Of a DNA stretch of 64,000 nt, positions 35,835-48,749 are shown piece by piece (the first letter of the stretch is position 1; the number at the start of each line of letters is the position of its first letter). Where the stretch lies: the NCBI GenBank assembly GCA_034401795.1, contig CM067365.1, positions 16,917,166-16,981,165 on the forward strand. The letters run 5' to 3'. The position numbers and the translations under genes are program-made. Origin of the DNA: Chaetoderma sp. LZ-2023a. Its lineage: Eukaryota; Mollusca; Caudofoveata; Chaetodermatida; Chaetodermatidae. A model generated the notes under the pieces. That model did not search any database and was not told the origin of the DNA. It saw only the letters and a list, made by a program, of their open reading frames with translations.

Positions 35835-37010
35835 GATCATATTCAACAAATTATTGTAACATTGGAAACTTGCAAACGTTACACCGATTTAAAAAAAAGG
35901 GAGGATTAAAATGACCCAGGCAACTATAGACCAATAAGCCGTACACGTGTAGTTGCAAACTCATGGAACAATTCATTTTGGATAAGATAATAAGGCATAT
36001 AACGTGAAACGATCTACTCGCTAGTAAACAATTTGGTTTTGTTTCTGGGACTAATTGGAGTGTTGTTGACCTTCCAGCCTGAGAGGTCAACAACACTGCC
36101 ATTATTAAATATTTAGACCATTGGACAAAAATATTGGACAATAATAGTGAAATAAACGTGGTATCTATGGATCCAATGAAGGCATTCGATAGGGTCCCAA
36201 ACGAACGACTCATGATCAAATTGACGGCATATGGATTTAGTGATACAACGTGCCAATGGATGAAAGAATTCTTAAAAATCTTAAACAGAGAGTCCGGATT
36301 AATAACAAATTTTCTGCCTGACAAGATATATCCAGTGGGGTACCCCAAAGGCAACGTCATTGGCCCTATTCTATTTGTTATTTATATAAATGACCTACTA
36401 TAGATAATGCCAGTTCTAAGATCTACTTACTCGCTGACGACACAAATATTTATAAAGAAATTGAATACAGGAGAAACAGTAAAATAACTCAGGATGGCAT
36501 TGAGTCCATGAACAACTGGGCTTTCTACCTGGCTACTCAAATTCCATCCAAAATAACGTAGAGTTCTGAAAATACAAAAGCAAACAAAATGTTGAAAACA
36601 GATCCTATCACCTACGTGGAGAGGATGGTCTCCCAATACCGCTTGAATCTGTTAAGTTTGAAAACGATCTAGGCATATTTATAGACAGACAACTTAGCTT
36701 TCGTAAACATATACAGGAACATGTAAATAGATAAAGGTTAATGGAAATAATTCGCCGAACCTACAAATACCTCGATAAGGACAATTTCACTCTGCTGTAC
36801 AAAGCATTAGTACGCCCTCACATTGTATACGCTAACAGTGTCTGGTGCCTATACAATGAAAGATATCAATACTATCGAAAACGTTCAAAGGAAGGCAACC
36901 AGACAGCTTCCATCATTGAAGGGACTGAGCTACCCTGACAGGCCAAAAGACTCATTCTCCCAACTCTAGACGACAAATATAGACGACACCGGCGCAAAAT
37001 AGGTGGAAGC
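35835..37010 (+). mobile_element. LINE 4, RT fragment in a chitin synthase intron
   Basis: Frames read EINVVSMDPMKAFDRVPNER, then VGYPKGNVIGPILFVIYIND, and after a frameshift LLADDTNIYKEIEY, with the ADD active site present. The C-terminal part MEIIRRTYKYLDKDNFTLLY and KALVRPHIVYANSVWCLYN completes the element. An internal inverted repeat (agtgttgttgacct at 36059 and its mirror at 36084) interrupts the RT. It lies in sense orientation in the intron 35528-38192. Confidence 0.8.
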
Positions 37011-37124
37011 TTGTACAGAAATAGGCGGGGCATAGCTACAAATGGAGCCTTCTATGTATTGAACTGCTCTATCCATCTGTCTACTCATCTATTTATGCAT
37101 TCATCCGTCCATCAGTTGGTACGG

Positions 37125-37415
37125 TTTGTAATAATAATAATAATAATAATAATGCAATCTGGCGTGATTGCCCATCCATCCATCCGTCCGTCCATCCGTC
37201 CTTCCGCCGGCCCGTCCGAGCGTCTTGCCGTCTGCCCATCCATCCATCCGTCTATCCATCCATCCATCCATTCATCCATCCATCCATCCACCCATCCATC
37301 CATCCATCCATCCGCCTGTCCGTCCGCCTGTCCATCCGTCTACCACTCCGACCATCTATCCGTCTGTCCATATATCTATCCATCCATCCATCCATCCATC
37401 CATCCAGCCAGCCAG
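37125..37415. repeat. (ATA)n and (CCAT)n microsatellites
   Basis: Eight AAT units precede about 240 bases of CCAT/CCGT/CCAC tetranucleotides. A related CCGT/GCCC block lies at 37800-37880 with the same 3' flank as the one at 34970. Confidence 0.9.
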
Positions 37416-38192
37416 CATTGTAAAAGTATATGTAAACAAATGAGTCAATCTAATCTTGTTTCCATATTAAATTTGACCAAACTTCATATTCCACTTCTTG
37501 TTGCTTCTCCTAGCAAGAAGGCATTTTGCGCCCATGTGCACACACATGCACACGCATACACATACCATTTCTCGTTATTAAAAGCGTCTTCTCGGAAGAG
37601 AAGAAAAGATCAACAGAATACAGTGTTCCTAATTCATGGAGGGTTATCAGCTTTACCGTACTATTGTACGATGGGATATTCTAACGTCGTCCAGGTTGTT
37701 AAACTAATCCTAAAGTCAACAGCACCCTGGACGTGACAGGTTAGATAAATCAACCAGCCGCTGTACAGCTGGGCTGATAAATAGAGTGTGTATGTATATA
37801 TGTCTGCCTATCCATCCGTCCGTCTTGCTGTCTGCCCGTCCGTCCGCCCGCCCGCCTGTCCGCATGTACGGCTGCCTGCCTGAAAAGTGACCTCGTTCCA
37901 CGGGGGGAGTCGCTGGTGGGTGCTTTGTACGCATGATGCCTGCCTGTGTGTTGTTCTGTCTGTATATTTGACTGTCATCGCCGGTTTCTTGTAAACTCCT
38001 GATGTGATTTGCGTAAATTTTCATACAAACAATCTTCCATAAGCCATATTTTCTCATCTTTCGTTTTGATCTGCATACAGAACGCGAAATAGATTCTGAC
38101 CGAGATCTAATTTATTTAAACATCTATGGAGGTGGAGAGAATTGGCAAATTATGTCGGATTACTATTGTTTTTAATATTTGTATTTTTGCAG

Positions 38193-38319
38193 GTTTATTA
38201 CCGTGGCTTTAATCCAAATGAGTCCCCATGTGCTTACCTTGGCCTACGTTATATGGAACACGCCATTCGTCAGTGCTGTGCAGTGGACTAAATGGCCGAA
38301 ATGGTCGAATCTTGCCATA
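38193..38319 (+). CDS. Chitin synthase exon 2 (membrane helix)
   Basis: The acceptor is gtatttttgcag and the donor is gccata|gtaagt; 127 bases. The first base completes the Trp codon begun in the previous exon. The protein reads FITVALIQMSPHVLTLAYVIW and then a Trp/Lys-rich loop (WTKWPKWSNLAI), a second N-terminal membrane segment. It ends in phase 0. Confidence 0.8.
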
Positions 38320-38464
38320 GTAAGTGACCACCAATTGAAAGAGTAAAATATCAATTATGCTCTCAGTCAAATCAGTTACAAAATATTCAACATAATAGGT
38401 CTTGCTTTGTAAATGACTTTTCGTAGATAATTTTTGATGTTTGGTCTTTCTTGTTGAAAATGCT

Positions 38465-38910
38465 TTTTTATGCTGGGCACCAGTTTGGTTGGTCTATAGA
38501 GACTAGATCCGACGGGAAACCGGTTTGAGGCTGTCTATTATATGGACTAGAGGCAACTGGGACCCAGCTTGAGGCTGCCACTATTGACTAGATGGTACTC
38601 GCAACCAGTCTGAGGTGGTCTATATAGAGTAGAGGCTACTGGGAACCAGTTTGACATGGTCTATATAGAGTAAAGACTACTGGGAACCAGTTTGAGGTGG
38701 TTTATATAGAGCAGAGGCTACTGAGACCCAGTTTGAGGTGCTCTATATAGATTAGAGGCTACTGGCAACCCGTATGGTGTGGACCAGATAGAGCAGAAGC
38801 TACTGGGAACCAGTTTGAGATGGTCGATATAGACCAGAGGCTACTGGGAACCAGTTTGTGATGGTTTATATTAATTAGAAGCTACTGGGAACCAGCTTGA
38901 GGCTGCATAT
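38465..38910. repeat. About 41-bp minisatellite, ten units
   Basis: The unit is agaggctactgggaaccagt followed by ttgaggtggtctatatagag. About ten diverged units occur, with the first and last least similar. Three more units lie at 42765-42890 in the same intron, on the other side of the solo LTR. Confidence 0.85.
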
Positions 38911-39169
38911 TTGTAGATAGCATGAAGAGACACTAGCGTAGATACTGTGTCGATGCGATAACAGTAAACTACTCCGATCAGATGTGCCATTGGTTTCCTC
39001 ATCCAGAATTTTGCGGTTACCAATAAAGTGACACCCGGATAAATGGGAAACGTAGAAAATTACAATGCCACACAGAATGTTAACAAATACAAAGAACCAG
39101 ATAGATCGTCCGTGTAACATCTTGGACATCCCTATGCCACCCCACCCACACTCCCACCCACCCCACCCC

Positions 39170-42100
39170 ATACTGTAGTTCGCGGCGGTACGTGCTGGTC
39201 TGTTATGTTGCTCCACTCCATTGCACTGCATGTGCAGGATGCGCGGGAGGGATGGTTAGCCACGGTTCTCGGGGTTACGGATCACATATCGCGACTCGCC
39301 GAAAAGTCTAAATCTAGAGCCGGTGGAATGATAACATTCCAGTGGGGATGTGCGACCATTGATGCCGAGATTGACCCTCACAGTCTCATCCCAACTATTG
39401 GTATCACCGGTATGACGGTCCATAACTTAATTTATGAGTCTGGACATGACAATTAATCAAAATATAAATACTATACAAACAATGGTACTCGTTTGCAAGT
39501 AGACGAGAGAAAATATACAGTACATAGAACAAAGTTGGTGTCTTGTTTACGTGGGCTCGTCAGAGGTACCTCACCGATCCGTATATATCCGTGACGTATC
39601 TCTGCAAGGGAGCGTCCTAACGAGGCTACTTATGTAGTTTAATATAAACCATTATACCCCTAACGAAAATATGATTGTTGCGAGAGGAAAGTACCTCGCG
39701 TGGTCCTCTGTCACAGGAAAATACCTTCAACACCGAAGCGGAGGAAGGAAGCTGGCAAATAGGGCCACTCTCTTGTTCATACAACCTAGTGAAATTATAA
39801 TTAATGTGATGCACACTGTATTACGTGAAGATGGGGTGGATGATTTCCGAAAAATTCAAAGGCTGTCATCTTATGTAGGTCCAAAGACACTGCGTTGGTA
39901 GTTGCCGCTTTATTTATGCAGGCCTTCTGCTAATTTCTAACCTACCATTTAGTTGTTAGATTCACTTCCACGCTTTGGCCGCACGTGACAGGGATTCCTA
40001 CCTATCTTTTGACACATGAGTCTAACTGGTGAAGATGCCTGGTTTCGCGAAGGTCACCCCACATAACATCTCCCTCAGAAAGGCAGCGTGCGGACATGTT
40101 ACAGAGTGACAGTTTCAGAATCACATAACGATCCGGTTACATATCACCCTGCAACCACATATAACATCACTAGGACAAGTTACCACTCACATAAGCAATT
40201 TAGAACGCACATAAGTATTTTATGATGGGGAGTAAGAGGCAGCTATTCATCCCCGATGACCTTTCTGTGTGGGCGCGGTGGATCCCAAGATGGCATCCAG
40301 TCACCATACAGAGTTGAATGGAGATCTGCGTCCCATCCGACACCCGTGTGTTGAGGAACTAACGTTTGCCTGACGTTAAGGTTAAGTTTCAGAATGCCCA
40401 GAGATGCACTTCAGGCCGTTTTATGCAATATTTATATCTTTTCGCAGTGATTCCTACATTGGTGGGGTTATCTACGCTAACTGGTATCTGAAGATACAGA
40501 TGGGGGATGTATGCGAAATCGACACTTTGGTCTTCACCGCTCGGAAACTCCAATAGTTTCCCAGAGCTGGATCATGCAAACATGTCGATGGGAGGTCCAG
40601 ACAATTATTAAGCCTTGCGGCTGGAGGAGTGCAGAAAGAGACAATCACTCAATATAATAAGAGACCCTAAGGTTTTGGCCAATTTTACACAATCAGGCCA
40701 GTGTGCGGTGCTACATATCCACTACAGCCGGAAAAGAGGTGTACACAAATGTCTCTTACGGAGAGATTGTCCCTTACTGCTTTAAACCTATCCTATCGAG
40801 CTAGGATAGCCAGCTTTAGTCGATCACATGTCAGGCTCGAGCAATGTGAGCATGAACAATGACTTCAGTGTAAAATTGATGCCGGGGGAAAAAGTGATGC
40901 GGATATAATGTTGCTGTATAGTATAGCCTAGTGTACTGCGTCCTAGAGTTTTTTTTATATAAACAAAACAAAATAACTAGGATGGCTGCTTGCCATATAC
41001 GTAGCTAAATATCACAGTGCTAACAGTATTTCAGGTCATAGGACCTTGCGGTGCTCGTTAGTAGTAAGGACATAAAATAAAGATAATATATACAGTAAAA
41101 AGATAGAAATTATAAAATGCGGTCTCAGACGACTGGGTCTCAGACGACCGACCTATTAGTCATCAGTACCTATAACGGAATGAATGAATATATATAATAG
41201 TACAATAGTATAGCTACTTGAGTACCTATTGGTCATCGGTATAGAGAGTCCATAAATCACTGTAGATACTGCATTTCAAATGGGTAACGTGAGGTGGCAT
41301 GATTCTGAAGTTGTCCACCAAGAATCACCACTTGTTCTACATGCCGTAGAGGAAGGCTCCTCTTGAAGTGTTCGTAGTGAGGTAGTCTCTTCTATTTATT
41401 TAGTTGCCTCTGGATGGCCATCCAAGGGTTTACAAAAACTAAGTGAGTGCAGATGTCGATTGCTGACCAGCGCAGGAGAACTGAATTCAGAAAGGCACTG
41501 CTGTGGCTAATAGGGAGTCGCAGTCAGTAAGCAGTTGCCAACGTCTAGCACTGCTCTGGTCCAACAACCTACCACTTGCTGTCTCTCGCCGAAGTGTGGT
41601 TCCGATTCTTGATTTTTTGCTCCTTTTATGCTACTCGTGACGTCAGAGGCAGGACACTCAGCCAATCAGCTGGCGATCTGTAGCCAATCATTGGACAGCT
41701 AGAAGGGGTGACGGTGCTATCACGTGCTAGGTGCATGGCCCATTCATTTAATACATACACGCGATGACGATGCCCCAGGAATATTTTGAAAATAATTTCA
41801 ATGAGCCATTTAAGGATAACTCGGCCATTTCTGATCCGATATTTTAAAAAGGTAAACAGTTTTGGAATCCTCGTCTCATGCTGGTCCTGATGGTACCAAG
41901 AACGACGAGAATGTAATGATTTAAAGAAATCACGTGCACCAACTCGGTACACCTTAAGTACGCATTCTCTCCCAATGCTGACACGTGTTGTCAGGGAAGC
42001 TCTGACGCGCGCACATGCATGCTACACGATCTCATGGATTTAGCCGTTTCATAGAAAACTTCTCTCATATGGCTCTATACACGCATACTATCCTACCCAT

Positions 42101-42193
42101 GGGGGCATGCTTGGCACGTAGCCAGAGTGGTCGTTCCGTACCTAACCTAACTGGGATGGCCTGTACCCGTCCGGCCGATCCGCGCTACAATAC
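39170..42193 (-). mobile_element. Solo LTR (copy D), 3016 bp, with ATAC target duplication
   Basis: The LTR runs 39174-42189, starting tgtagttcgcggcgg and ending gatccgcgctaca. It is flanked on each side by atac (39170-39173, 42190-42193), a 4-base target duplication as expected for Gypsy. It contains all blocks of copy C in order, but one hairpin unit and one U3-end unit. It sits in the intron before the exon at 42910, with the LTR sense opposite to the gene. It was probably produced by recombination between two LTRs. Confidence 0.88.
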
Positions 42194-42764
42194 TAACCTA
42201 ACTTTCCTAACCAAACTACCATCTAATCTAATCTATTCTTCTAGTTACTAACAAATAGTACCAGCTGATAAATTTACAGTGCCAAAATTATAATAGTCGT
42301 CAACAGAAATGCTGACAGAATAGATGGTTAGATCTATGATTGAGGAAGCTTTAGAGTCAAGGGCACTGTGCCGTGGATGTACGGAGTGGCCCACTCTTTT
42401 GCGATGGCCCATAGGTCGAAAGGCCTGTATGGTTAAGTTGACACAAGTAGGCCTAGCTGCTGAAAAATGAGGTGAATCAATGATCACTGATTTAAGTTAG
42501 ATTAGGCCCGAATCACGCGCATCACGAATAATGGGGACCACGCTTCCTTTCTTCATTGTATATGGAGCAGTCATCCCTGATTCCTCCCCAGTTTTGACTC
42601 TTGGATTTAGGGCCGTTGGTGTCACGAAAAAGAAAATCGCTTAGAATCAAAATTTCAACAACAAAAATTCAGCCCAACAAAAACATTAATTCCGTTTTGA
42701 ACCTGGCGTGAATGGGACTTGTTAAACAGGGACCCGAACTATATGTCAACCAAATCAATCAATC

Positions 42765-42890
42765 ATCACCAGCTTGAGGTGGCCCGTATAGATTAGAGGC
42801 TACTGGAAATCAGATTATGGTGCTCTATATAGATTAGCGGTTACTTAGACTCAGCTTGAGGTGGTCTGTATAAACTAGGGGCTAATACCA
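42765..42890. repeat. 41-bp minisatellite, second array
   Basis: Three units of the type ttgaggtggtctgtataRa with tagaggctactgg. They are diverged from each other more than the units at 38465. They end 20 bases before the exon 3 acceptor. Confidence 0.75.
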
Positions 42891-42909
42891 CTTTCTCGCA
42901 TTTTCACAG

Positions 42910-43056
42910 GGATTCTTGTTTACAGTTATTGACGTGATCTCATGTAATGTGTTTATGACGACATTAGCGCCTGTCCTACCATCAGTTGCGGTGCTGCCAT
43001 TGTTGAACGCAGTATTCATTGTGCCGTTCATACACCTCGCCATCAAAACGTATCAA
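42910..43056 (+). CDS. Chitin synthase exon 3 (paired membrane helices)
   Basis: The acceptor is cattttcacag and the donor is tatcaa|gtatgt; 147 bases, phase 0 at both ends. It encodes GFLFTVIDVISCNVFMTTLA followed by PVLPSVAVLPLLNAVFIVP, two hydrophobic segments, then HLAIKTYQ. It continues directly into the large exon at 43493. The preceding intron carries a 3-kb solo LTR and a minisatellite. Confidence 0.82.
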
Positions 43057-43079
43057 GTATGTTTTACTATTAATCAATC

Positions 43080-43211
43080 GCGGTGTGTGCATACATGCGT
43101 TCATGCATGCACACGTGTGTATGTGTGCTTGTGCGCGTACATGCATGTGCATATATGTGCATACGCGTGCGCGTGCGCGTGCGTATGTCTGTTTGTGCGT
43201 GCGTGCGCGTG

Positions 43212-43253
<42 letters not shown>
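43080..43253. repeat. TG/CG-rich and (TA)n microsatellites
   Basis: Alternating tgtg, tgcg, catg and cgtgcg dinucleotides cover about 140 bases, then about 15 TA units. This starts 25 bases after the exon 3 donor. The multiple short frames are artefacts. Confidence 0.9.
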
Positions 43254-43257
<4 letters not shown>

Positions 43258-43492
43258 TAAATATCTTTTTTTTGCCGTATTTTGTCATGTCATATCTTTA
43301 AATCAGTTGAAATTATTAAACCTCTCATGAATTGATAAATGAAAGGTCTCCTACATAAGATGTGTGCTATTCCTTAGTTTATGAGTACCTTAACGATATA
43401 GGAGTGTTTGTCGGCATCGTGTTAATTAATAGTTTGTTGGTTGCATAGACAGAACAAGATATCAATAAATCTTGATTTTGTTTGTTTTGCAG

Positions 43493-46400
43493 GTCAAGGC
43501 CTGGGCAAAGGGTGAGCCATCAAAGGCGGGTAACACGAGTGACAACAAGAAGATAAAATTACAAGTGAAAACCTTCTTCAAGATCCTGATTTCACTTTTC
43601 TTCCTTGTCGCAGTTGGTCTGATATCAATGCATCTCTACAGGTCAGAACGACAACTGGCATACGCCATAATTCTACCAATGCTCATTTACTGTCTCTCAT
43701 TTGTATGGAACGGGCCGTTTCAACTAACATCCGTCACATCTTCAGAGAAACAAACATGTGCAAGAATGAAGGTGTCTGGAACATACGCTGTTCTGGCTCT
43801 CGTCCTCACTCCCCCGATCTCTCTTTTGACGTTTTGGTACAGCTACAGGCGCATTTCCTCTTCATTAGGTATGGTGGACGTAATTTTGAGTGGTTTCATG
43901 GAACTGGCTAACACAAATATATGGGTACCGTTGCTGTTGAATATATCATGTGGTGTCATGGGCTCGCTTGTGTCATTCGTCTCTGCCACGACTGGACTAT
44001 CGATAAGTGCGATATACTTACCAAGTTTGTCATCTACACCTGTAGCCACTACCGTCACTTTCCTGCTTATAAATAAACTAGATAGCATTAGTTTATCTAC
44101 GAACTTTCAAGGCCGATATTGGATTGTCGCGATTTCTGTGATTTTGTGGATTCTACCATACTGTGTATTTGGGACTACAATATTGAAGCCATCCACTGTA
44201 TTATTGAAACCGTTCAATGAACTCTTCATTCACCCTACCTGGAATGGCGTATTCTATGTGCAGCGGCTAATACTAAACTATATATCAGATGATATGAATA
44301 CCTCAAAGTATAATGCCAATTCATTACCATGTAAATTAGCAAACACCAATAGCATTGTTGATAGGAAAGTGTTTATATGCACTACTATGTATCGTGAATC
44401 AGTAAATGAGATGACACGCTTGCTACTAAGCCTACAAAAGGTGTCTGTCTCGAACCGCTTGGGAAAGACATACATTGAAGCTCATATCTTTTTAGATGAC
44501 GGTTGTGAATCCAATCAGTTAAAACCATCTGCGTCTAGATTAAAAAAGATTATGACCGACACTCTTAAAATTGCTCCAAGGTTCTGTAGAAGGTTCGTAT
44601 CCCCATACGGCTTCCAGTATAGGTGCATTATTCCAGGGGGGTTGCCGTTATTTGTCCACTTCAAGGACCGCCATCTATGTAAATCAAAGAAACGTTGGAG
44701 TCAAGTCATGTATATGAATTATATTTTAAACCACAGATGTCGAGTTGTTGACTGGATTGAACGGAGCGTGCAGATGTCTGGAGGGGATTCAGTATATGGA
44801 CAAAAGATGATAGTTTTTACTGAATGGAATATAACTGACTGTAAAACTCGATCTATGCATGGAGTGCGCGTCGACGACCAAGAAGACAGTACTATTCCAT
44901 ACTTTTATTTTGGCATAGAAAATCTAGTTTTTGATAAAGACGTGTCAAAACAGACCATACCAGATCATTCAATGGGCAATGTCTTAATAGACAAATCACA
45001 GGCAGGAGAGAGCAGTCCTTCGTTGGAAAAGGAAACTGTAAGTAAAACGGCCATAAAGCGCAATCGTAACGTAGCTAATGCAAAGATAGCTACTCATGAC
45101 GACACTCTAGGTGTCAATCACACATTGCCAAACAATGCAGTTACCTCGTCCAAAGAGGATAAGATTGACTCATCAATAGGTCCACAGGAGGACAATGCAG
45201 ACATAATATGCAAAAATGCTTCTAATCAGGAAGACCAAGTGCTGAGTGACACACCTACTTACAGACGTAGCAACAGTTTACCAAATTGTATATATGCACA
45301 TGCAAAAATAAGTAGATGTGGTACCCGTGATTCATCTGGCATATATCAAACCTGTGCACTATCTTCGAATAGCAAATGCATTGATGAAGATCGGCGATAT
45401 GAATCATTGAGGTTCAAGCCAAGACGGGAACATACATCAAACTGTACGACGAATAGTTTGCAAGGCAATAGAACAGAAACCGTTAAGGTAAGAATTGACC
45501 ATCTAACTAATGCAATCAAAGAAACGCTTAAACAACACAATCAGTTTCCCATTCTGAAGAATCTTAGGCCTGAGTTTAATGGTCTCGTATCTTGGGGTGA
45601 TGTAAGATCATCGAACAGAAGCAGCAACGGTGTTAAAATGGATGGAAATAAGCATTCACATACCGGCTCGTCTCATTCATTTCAAATTCCGTCCCAAAAC
45701 CACCATGGTTCATTGGGGAGCAACGTAGACAGCACTGATAGTTCGGCCTTAACATCCGGTGCTTATACTGTGTCGAAAGAGGAAAACGAATTAAATGATC
45801 AGGAGTTAGATTTGTCTGATGAAAACGACGGTTCGCTGGTTTATTCCTGCTCTTCATCACTTACGGATATACCATCGTACGACGGCACGCCCTTGACCTT
45901 CTATAGAGGTGACTTCTATCCATCACATCATGCATTGAGCTACCCATGCTGGACCTGTTCTAGATCGTCGCTTCTTAATGTTGAAGACTGTGAACCAGGA
46001 CACAGATGTTGGTGTCAAAATAAATCGAGATATAGCACAAATAATTGGCTCCTCAGACCGACAGATACGTCTGCGGTCGATTCAAGTCGTATGGCGCCCA
46101 CAGATAGACCATTTAGAAGCATAATTGGAGATCCATCTTCATGTGATGCTTCGTGCACTTGTCCTGGAATATCTACTGATCAAATACTTATAGATTCAAG
46201 CATTGATTCAGTGACAAGATGCCCACAGCATGGCTTCAGGGCTCGGGATTTCTGTATTTCACATGATGAATGTAGACAACAGGAGGCAGAAACAAAAGCT
46301 CGTCTACAAGAGATGCGTCCAGGACACATAAGCCAGCAAGGTTACTATGGACGACACGGGGAATGGAATTGTTCTTCTGTCAGATTTCATTATTGCAACA

Positions 46401-46960
46401 CTTGCCATGCACGAATGGTGAACTATTATGCAGATGCTTCTCAGAGACAGAGACTATTGCTGCCTCGCAGCATATCTACCGGAGAATGTAACTGCTCGAG
46501 GAGAGAAGAAAACCGATCTATACTCGCGCATACTCAGCATAAACAACCCTATATCAAATATCCTGGAGAAATTGCAAGTATATGTAACCGAGTTCTCGAC
46601 AACTCCGATGGATTATACTTATGCAACGCAAGCTTTAACAACTTTATCGCCAAATCGGGCTGTCAGTTTCAGAATTTAGCCAAAATTCCTCATCAGGACA
46701 ATTTCCCTATCAAGGATGAAACAAGGTCATCGCGATCAACAACATGGCCGCCTCTTACTTATGATAGGGCCTACCAAGACATAGGAGACGGATTCATGGG
46801 AAGAAACAGCGTTCCACAAATGCCAGATGATGACAAAGGCTATAGCTCAACACAGACGCTGCCTTCATTTAACGGAGAGGCCAAGCAGTGCTTTGATGAC
46901 AGAACATACATCCTGGCAACTGATGCGGATATGGAATTTGATGACAAAAATCTTCTACAG
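43493..46960 (+). CDS. Chitin synthase giant exon 4: helices, catalytic start, large insertion
   Basis: The acceptor is tttgttttgcag and the donor is ctacag|gtatgt; 3468 bases (1156 codons), phase 0 both ends. Residues below count from the first visible codon. About 131-410 hold several membrane helices. The catalytic domain opens with VFICTTMYRE, then HIFLDDG (near 463) and KKRWSQVMYMNYIL (ending near 543). It resumes with TYILATDADMEFDD near 1268-1280, which holds the DAD metal/UDP motif. Between them lie about 725 residues of open, low-complexity Ser/Asn/Cys-rich sequence (44731-46904), where insect chitin synthases have roughly 30. The frame stays open for 2.2 kb, so this is coding rather than a retained intron. 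Its function is unknown. Confidence 0.88.
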
Positions 46961-46964
46961 GTAT

Positions 46965-47650
46965 GTGGGATCCATTTCTAGCTATGCATCGCTCATTTCT
47001 AGCTAAGCTCCGCCCACTTTTTGCGCGTATTGGAATCAATTTATATACTTTGAACCCTGAGTTTCCAGAATCCCAATTTCAGCCAACCATAGGGCTTGCA
47101 GTTAAGCTGTTGAATATTTTGACACTAATTTGACTTTGTTGCCTATTAGTTTTAAAATATTAAAGAGAATGCTTATTAAATAGGATATCCATCAAAAACA
47201 TACAATTTGACGGACTATTTAATGTGTATGACGGAATTAGATACGCCATTCATTACACATTTTGATTGTGACATCAGTCTACCTGTATCGTAATTGATTC
47301 TGACGTCATTAAGCCTGCTCGAGCGACCACTTGCCAGAAGAAGCTAGCCGATGGCGGTTCTTTATGCGCGCGAATGGAGGAATCCGGTTTTAGCTATGCC
47401 CCGCCCATCTCTAGCTAAGCTCCACCCATACTTTACCGTGTTGGGATCGATTAGAATGATTATTAAATAGTTAAGACATACAATTCGTACAATAACACTT
47501 AGTCCATCATCAATTAAGCCTTCGTGATGAACTTATCTACGTCTTTCACGACGTCGTTGATTATGACGTCATCCTACACGTCACGTAATTGATTATGACG
47601 TTATATGATGTATGAATGAACTGGGAAGGTTCATTGAGACTTTCGTGACG
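46965..47650. mobile_element. Two fold-back/MITE family fragments with TGACGTCA sites
   Basis: The first (46970-47320) has gctatgcatcgctcatttct, gttgaatattttgacactaa and ctgacgtcatt. The second (47385-47640) has gctatgccccgcccatctct, tgttgggatcgatt, attatgacgtcatc and cgtcacgtaattg. Neither has the central hairpin. They lie in the intron between the giant exon and exon 5. Confidence 0.65.
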
Positions 47651-47671
47651 AACGTTATCTGATTGAGACGT

Positions 47672-47913
47672 CTTCTTCTTCTTCTTTTCGTTCGCTGATC
47701 ATACCGACAGTCCTGTAAGTGACTATCGACATGATCATAAGCGCTAAGTGCGTGGATCCATGGTTTATTAGAGTGCGCCGTGCGGCCTGGAACCTCCGTC
47801 TTCAGCACTCGAGGTTTCTGTCAGGGTTACCTCACCCTTACCTCCTTTAGTCGCCTCTTACGACACGCAGAGGATACGGAAGGTGTATTCTAAGCCCCAC
47901 CTACAGGGCAACA
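47672..47913 (-). mobile_element. SINE copy 2 (242 bp)
   Basis: It is the reverse complement of the unit at 4352-4593, the same 242-base length, with few differences. It is flanked by the 13-base duplication ctgattgagacgt (47659-47671 and 47914-47926). The tail, on the minus strand, is the GAAGAAGAAG run. It inserted into a fold-back copy. Confidence 0.9.
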
Positions 47914-48535
47914 CTGATTGAGACGTGATGATTATGACGTCTGATACGTGAGTGACATATAGGATTCCTCTATTGACAAAATATACTAAGCACGGTAGGA
48001 GATACATTTCCTACGATAAGTTGAGGCGAACATCTTATCCAAATTCAACGCACACTAGAGCTAACTAAACTGCTTAGCAAACTTGTTCTCGTCCTGGTTT
48101 GTTAAATTGCTGACACGTAGCCAATGGTCATCCAGTACGTTTTTTTGTAATACATTAATAGAAAATGTGCAAAGAAAGTTAAGAGAGGGAGGAGTGTGTA
48201 TGTGATAAGTTACTTAATTTTTATTTCAAATGTAGCATACAGGAGATGGCTTCTCATAAAATTTCATTTTTATAAATTTCACTGGGAATGATATTCGTGG
48301 TCGGGCCAGCCATCTTGTGGGAGAGGACAGTTTTTTTGCAGGCAGTTTCCCACTGCAGTTCCCCACTAGTTACACCACTGCCAAACTAATATCTCTAGTG
48401 GGTGCCACGATTAAAGTGGTTAATTTGGAAAGTAATATGACTGCCATACAGTGAAATCATTCTTAAATAATTACCAGCTGATTAAAAAAATTTAATTTTC
48501 TCATGGAAAATGTCCATTTGCGGACCAAGAGAAGA

Positions 48536-48712
48536 CTGGAATTCTAGTAAATGTTACGACTGTAATTCTAGCAAATATTACGACTGGAATTCTAGTAAAT
48601 GTTACGACTGGAATTCTAGCAAATGGTACGACTGGAATTCTAACAAATGTTACGACTGGAATTCTAACAAATGTTACGACTGGAATTCTAGCAAATGTTA
48701 GAACTGAAATTC
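48536..48712. repeat. 24-bp minisatellite, seven units
   Basis: Units ggaattctagcaaatgttac followed by gact, repeated seven times with few changes. Lies in the intron upstream of exon 5. Confidence 0.9.
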
Positions 48713-48749
48713 TAGTACCATGTCGTACGCTAACTGAAGTGCGAGGCTG

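Noticed and set aside
37011-37736. 241-residue [10 protein letters not shown]-rich ORF
   Set aside because: Translation of the CCAT tetranucleotide array with short random flanks.
43070-43301. Several Cys/His/Arg-rich ORFs
   Set aside because: Translations of TG/CG/TA microsatellites after an exon donor.
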